From a virus: 22,718 bases of DNA. Positions 21,245 through 22,718 of the stretch are shown here, in pieces. Location: IMG/VR virus record IMGVR_UViG_3300005912_000065, positions 1 through 22,718 of that record, one strand, 5' to 3'. The notes beneath the pieces were generated by a model. It was not told where the DNA came from. It did no database searches and saw only the letters and a list, made by a program, of their open reading frames with translations. The position numbers and the translations under genes were made by a program. Position 1 is the first letter of the stretch. Each line of letters begins with the position of its first letter.

Positions 21245-22718
21245 TTGTTTTCCTCGTGTGTTGGATCCATGTCGCCAATGTAGCGAACGTTTTCGACCAT
21301 CAAGAACCTGCGCTTGGGCAGGGCCGAACCTTTGATGGCATAAATTGACTTGCCAGGACGACCGCGATCGACGATCTGCTTGCCTAGCTGGGCGTATTTC
21401 CACCGCCCGATCTTGCAATAGATGATGCCTGTGTCATCCTCCATCTGCAGGTTGAGCGATTGCGTCTTGCCATCTTTGATCTCATAGCCACGCCGCGCGA
21501 TCATGATCGTCTCGTTTTCATCGCGCGGGTTGATCGACTTGGCCACTGCGATGATCAAGAATGTCGTCTCCTTTTCGTGGGCTTCTGTTATGTCTTCGAT
21601 GACCGAAACAGGCGTAAGGATGTTGCGCTCTGTTGGGTCAGGGATCAGCTCTTGGATGCGGTCGCGCACTGGCCACAGCGTGTCGATCTGGGTCTTGGGG
21701 TCGGCCAGCAGCTTGGCAGCACGCGCTGGCAGAGGCTCGTTGCGGTGCCTTGAGCTCACAATCTGTTGCACGAGCTTTGGGCCAATGCCCCTGACGTTCT
21801 GCACTGGGCCCACCAGCACCTGCTTGCCGTCAACAAACCCAACCTGCCACTTGTCGGTCGACAGCTCTGCGTCCACCGCGACGTAGCCGATTCCCTCGTT
21901 GTGCAGCTCACGCAGCGTGCCGATCTGCTTCATTGGGTCAGTTTCGTGGTTGAGGGTCGCAGCGGCGAACTGCGTTGGGTAGTGTGCCTTCATCCAACAG
22001 CACCAATAGCTGATCATCCCATACGCCACCGAGTGTGACTTGTTGAATGCCCACGCACCGTAGGCGCAAAGGTCGTCCCAGACCTTGTCAAGCACGTCGC
22101 GCGGGATGCCCTTCTTCTCGGCTGCGTCCTTCCAGCGGTCGCCGAACTGGTCGAAGTATTCCTTGCCCAGAGACTTCGACATCGCCTTGCGCAATGCGGT
22201 CACGTCTTCCCAGCTCAGGTCGCCAATCTGCCGACCGATCTCCATGACCTGCTCCTGATACAACACGATGCCACGCGTGTCATTCAGGTATGGCTCAAAC
22301 AACGGGTGAGGGTAGGTGGTGCCGATCTTCTGATTGATCCTTGGGTCCCAGCCGTTCTTGCGGTAAACCCACTCGGATGCGCCACCAGACGTCAGCGGTC
22401 CAGGACGCGCCAGAGCGGTGATGGCGATGATGTCGTCCAGCTCGACCACCTTGGTCTGCTTGCACAACGACTGCAATGCCAACCCGTTGAACTGGAACAC
22501 GCCGCTAAAATGGCCCTTGTTGAGCACGTCGAACGCAGCGTCGTCGTCCAGTGGCACGCTCTCCAAAAAGTGCAGCGGCAACCCCGCCAGCTCCAATGCA
22601 TCCTCGAACACGGACAGCTGCGTAAGGCCCAGCGCGTCGATCTTCAGCAGCTCAAGCTCTTCAGCGTCCTTTTTGTCACAATGGGTCGCACCCGTCCTCT
22701 TGTCCACGGCGACGTATT
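21241..22718 (-). CDS. dnaE: DNA polymerase III alpha subunit-like (DnaE), C-terminal part (partial)
   Basis: The frame is open to the window edge (TAC GTC GCC GTG at 22716-22705), so the internal GTG at 22707 is not the real start. About 491 residues are visible. KIDALGL matches the E. coli KFDFLGL segment, placing the third catalytic Asp (D555 in E. coli) near residue 27 here; the other two catalytic Asp lie outside. Then GVFQFNGLALQSL, ITALARPGPLTSG, LYQEQVMEIGRQIGDLSW, RKAMSKSLGKEYF and AWAFNKSHSVAYGMISYWCCWMKAHYP are all typical of fingers and thumb. A helix-hairpin-helix (VRGIGPKLVQQIV) and a C-terminal OB fold (MEDDTGIIYCKIG) follow. The C-terminus is shorter than in E. coli DnaE (about 460 against 605 residues after that Asp), lacking the tau-binding region. 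It is the phage replicative polymerase. Confidence 0.9.
   Translation of the reverse strand, partial: YVAVDKRTGATHCDKKDAEELELLKIDALGLTQLSVFEDALELAGLPLHFLESVPLDDDAAFDVLNKGHFSGVFQFNGLALQSLCKQTKVVELDDIIAITALARPGPLTSGGASEWVYRKNGWDPRINQKIGTTYPHPLFEPYLNDTRGIVLYQEQVMEIGRQIGDLSWEDVTALRKAMSKSLGKEYFDQFGDRWKDAAEKKGIPRDVLDKVWDDLCAYGAWAFNKSHSVAYGMISYWCCWMKAHYPTQFAAATLNHETDPMKQIGTLRELHNEGIGYVAVDAELSTDKWQVGFVDGKQVLVGPVQNVRGIGPKLVQQIVSSRHRNEPLPARAAKLLADPKTQIDTLWPVRDRIQELIPDPTERNILTPVSVIEDITEAHEKETTFLIIAVAKSINPRDENETIMIARRGYEIKDGKTQSLNLQMEDDTGIIYCKIGRWKYAQLGKQIVDRGRPGKSIYAIKGSALPKRRFLMVENVRYIGDMDPTHEENK

Overview
The window is about 22.7 kb of a tailed double-stranded DNA phage (or prophage) with a long-tailed, siphovirus-type plan. 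Every gene I can support lies on the minus strand, so transcription runs from high to low coordinates. Genes are tightly packed, with many ATGA or TAATG stop/start overlaps. No integrase, repressor, lysis, tRNA or rRNA gene is visible, so the lifestyle cannot be judged. The host is probably an alphaproteobacterium. That is an inference from family resemblance and from a gene order close to the Rhodobacter-type gene transfer agent (GTA); nothing in the sequence proves it.

Layout from right to left. (1) Replication, 22718-18843: the C-terminal part of a DnaE-type DNA polymerase, a Toprim/SF3 primase-helicase and a small unknown gene. (2) A 382-base AT-rich control region, 18842-18461, with two nested perfect inverted repeats, a polypyrimidine tract, a doubtful small ORF and a 15-codon leader-like ORF. 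(3) Packaging, 18460-16038: a VRR-NUC-like nuclease and the small and large terminase subunits. (4) Head, 16038-11174: portal, MuF/SPP1 gp7-like protein, prohead protease, HK97-fold capsid and two small proteins. (5) Head-tail connection, 11174-9032: adaptor, small unknown, stopper, gp10-like protein and tail terminator. (6) Tail, 8961-1125: tail tube protein, tail assembly chaperone with a programmed -1 frameshift, tape measure, two baseplate/hub proteins, a peptidase-like protein, a J-like tip protein and a tail-fibre-assembly-like protein. (7) Accessory structural genes, 1055-1: a small virion-type protein and the start of a repeat-rich tail fibre that leaves the window.

Three non-coding signals stand out. 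First, four promoter-like elements share one architecture: -35 TTTCC(A/T), a spacer of exactly 17, and -10 TACAAT or GATAAT. They sit 25-30 bases (inferred leader length) upstream of the small terminase, prohead protease, tail tube and 145-residue protein genes, so each heads a structural module. Second, the tail chaperone gene carries an AAAAAAG slippery heptamer in the correct frame; a -1 shift adds a 65-residue extension ending just inside the tape measure gene. Third, the nested inverted repeats upstream of the nuclease gene would, in a read-through transcript, pair the nuclease Shine-Dalgarno sequence with a complementary stretch about 190 bases upstream. A tiny well-initiated ORF ends inside the same arm. 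This looks like a translational control device and is the least ordinary feature here.
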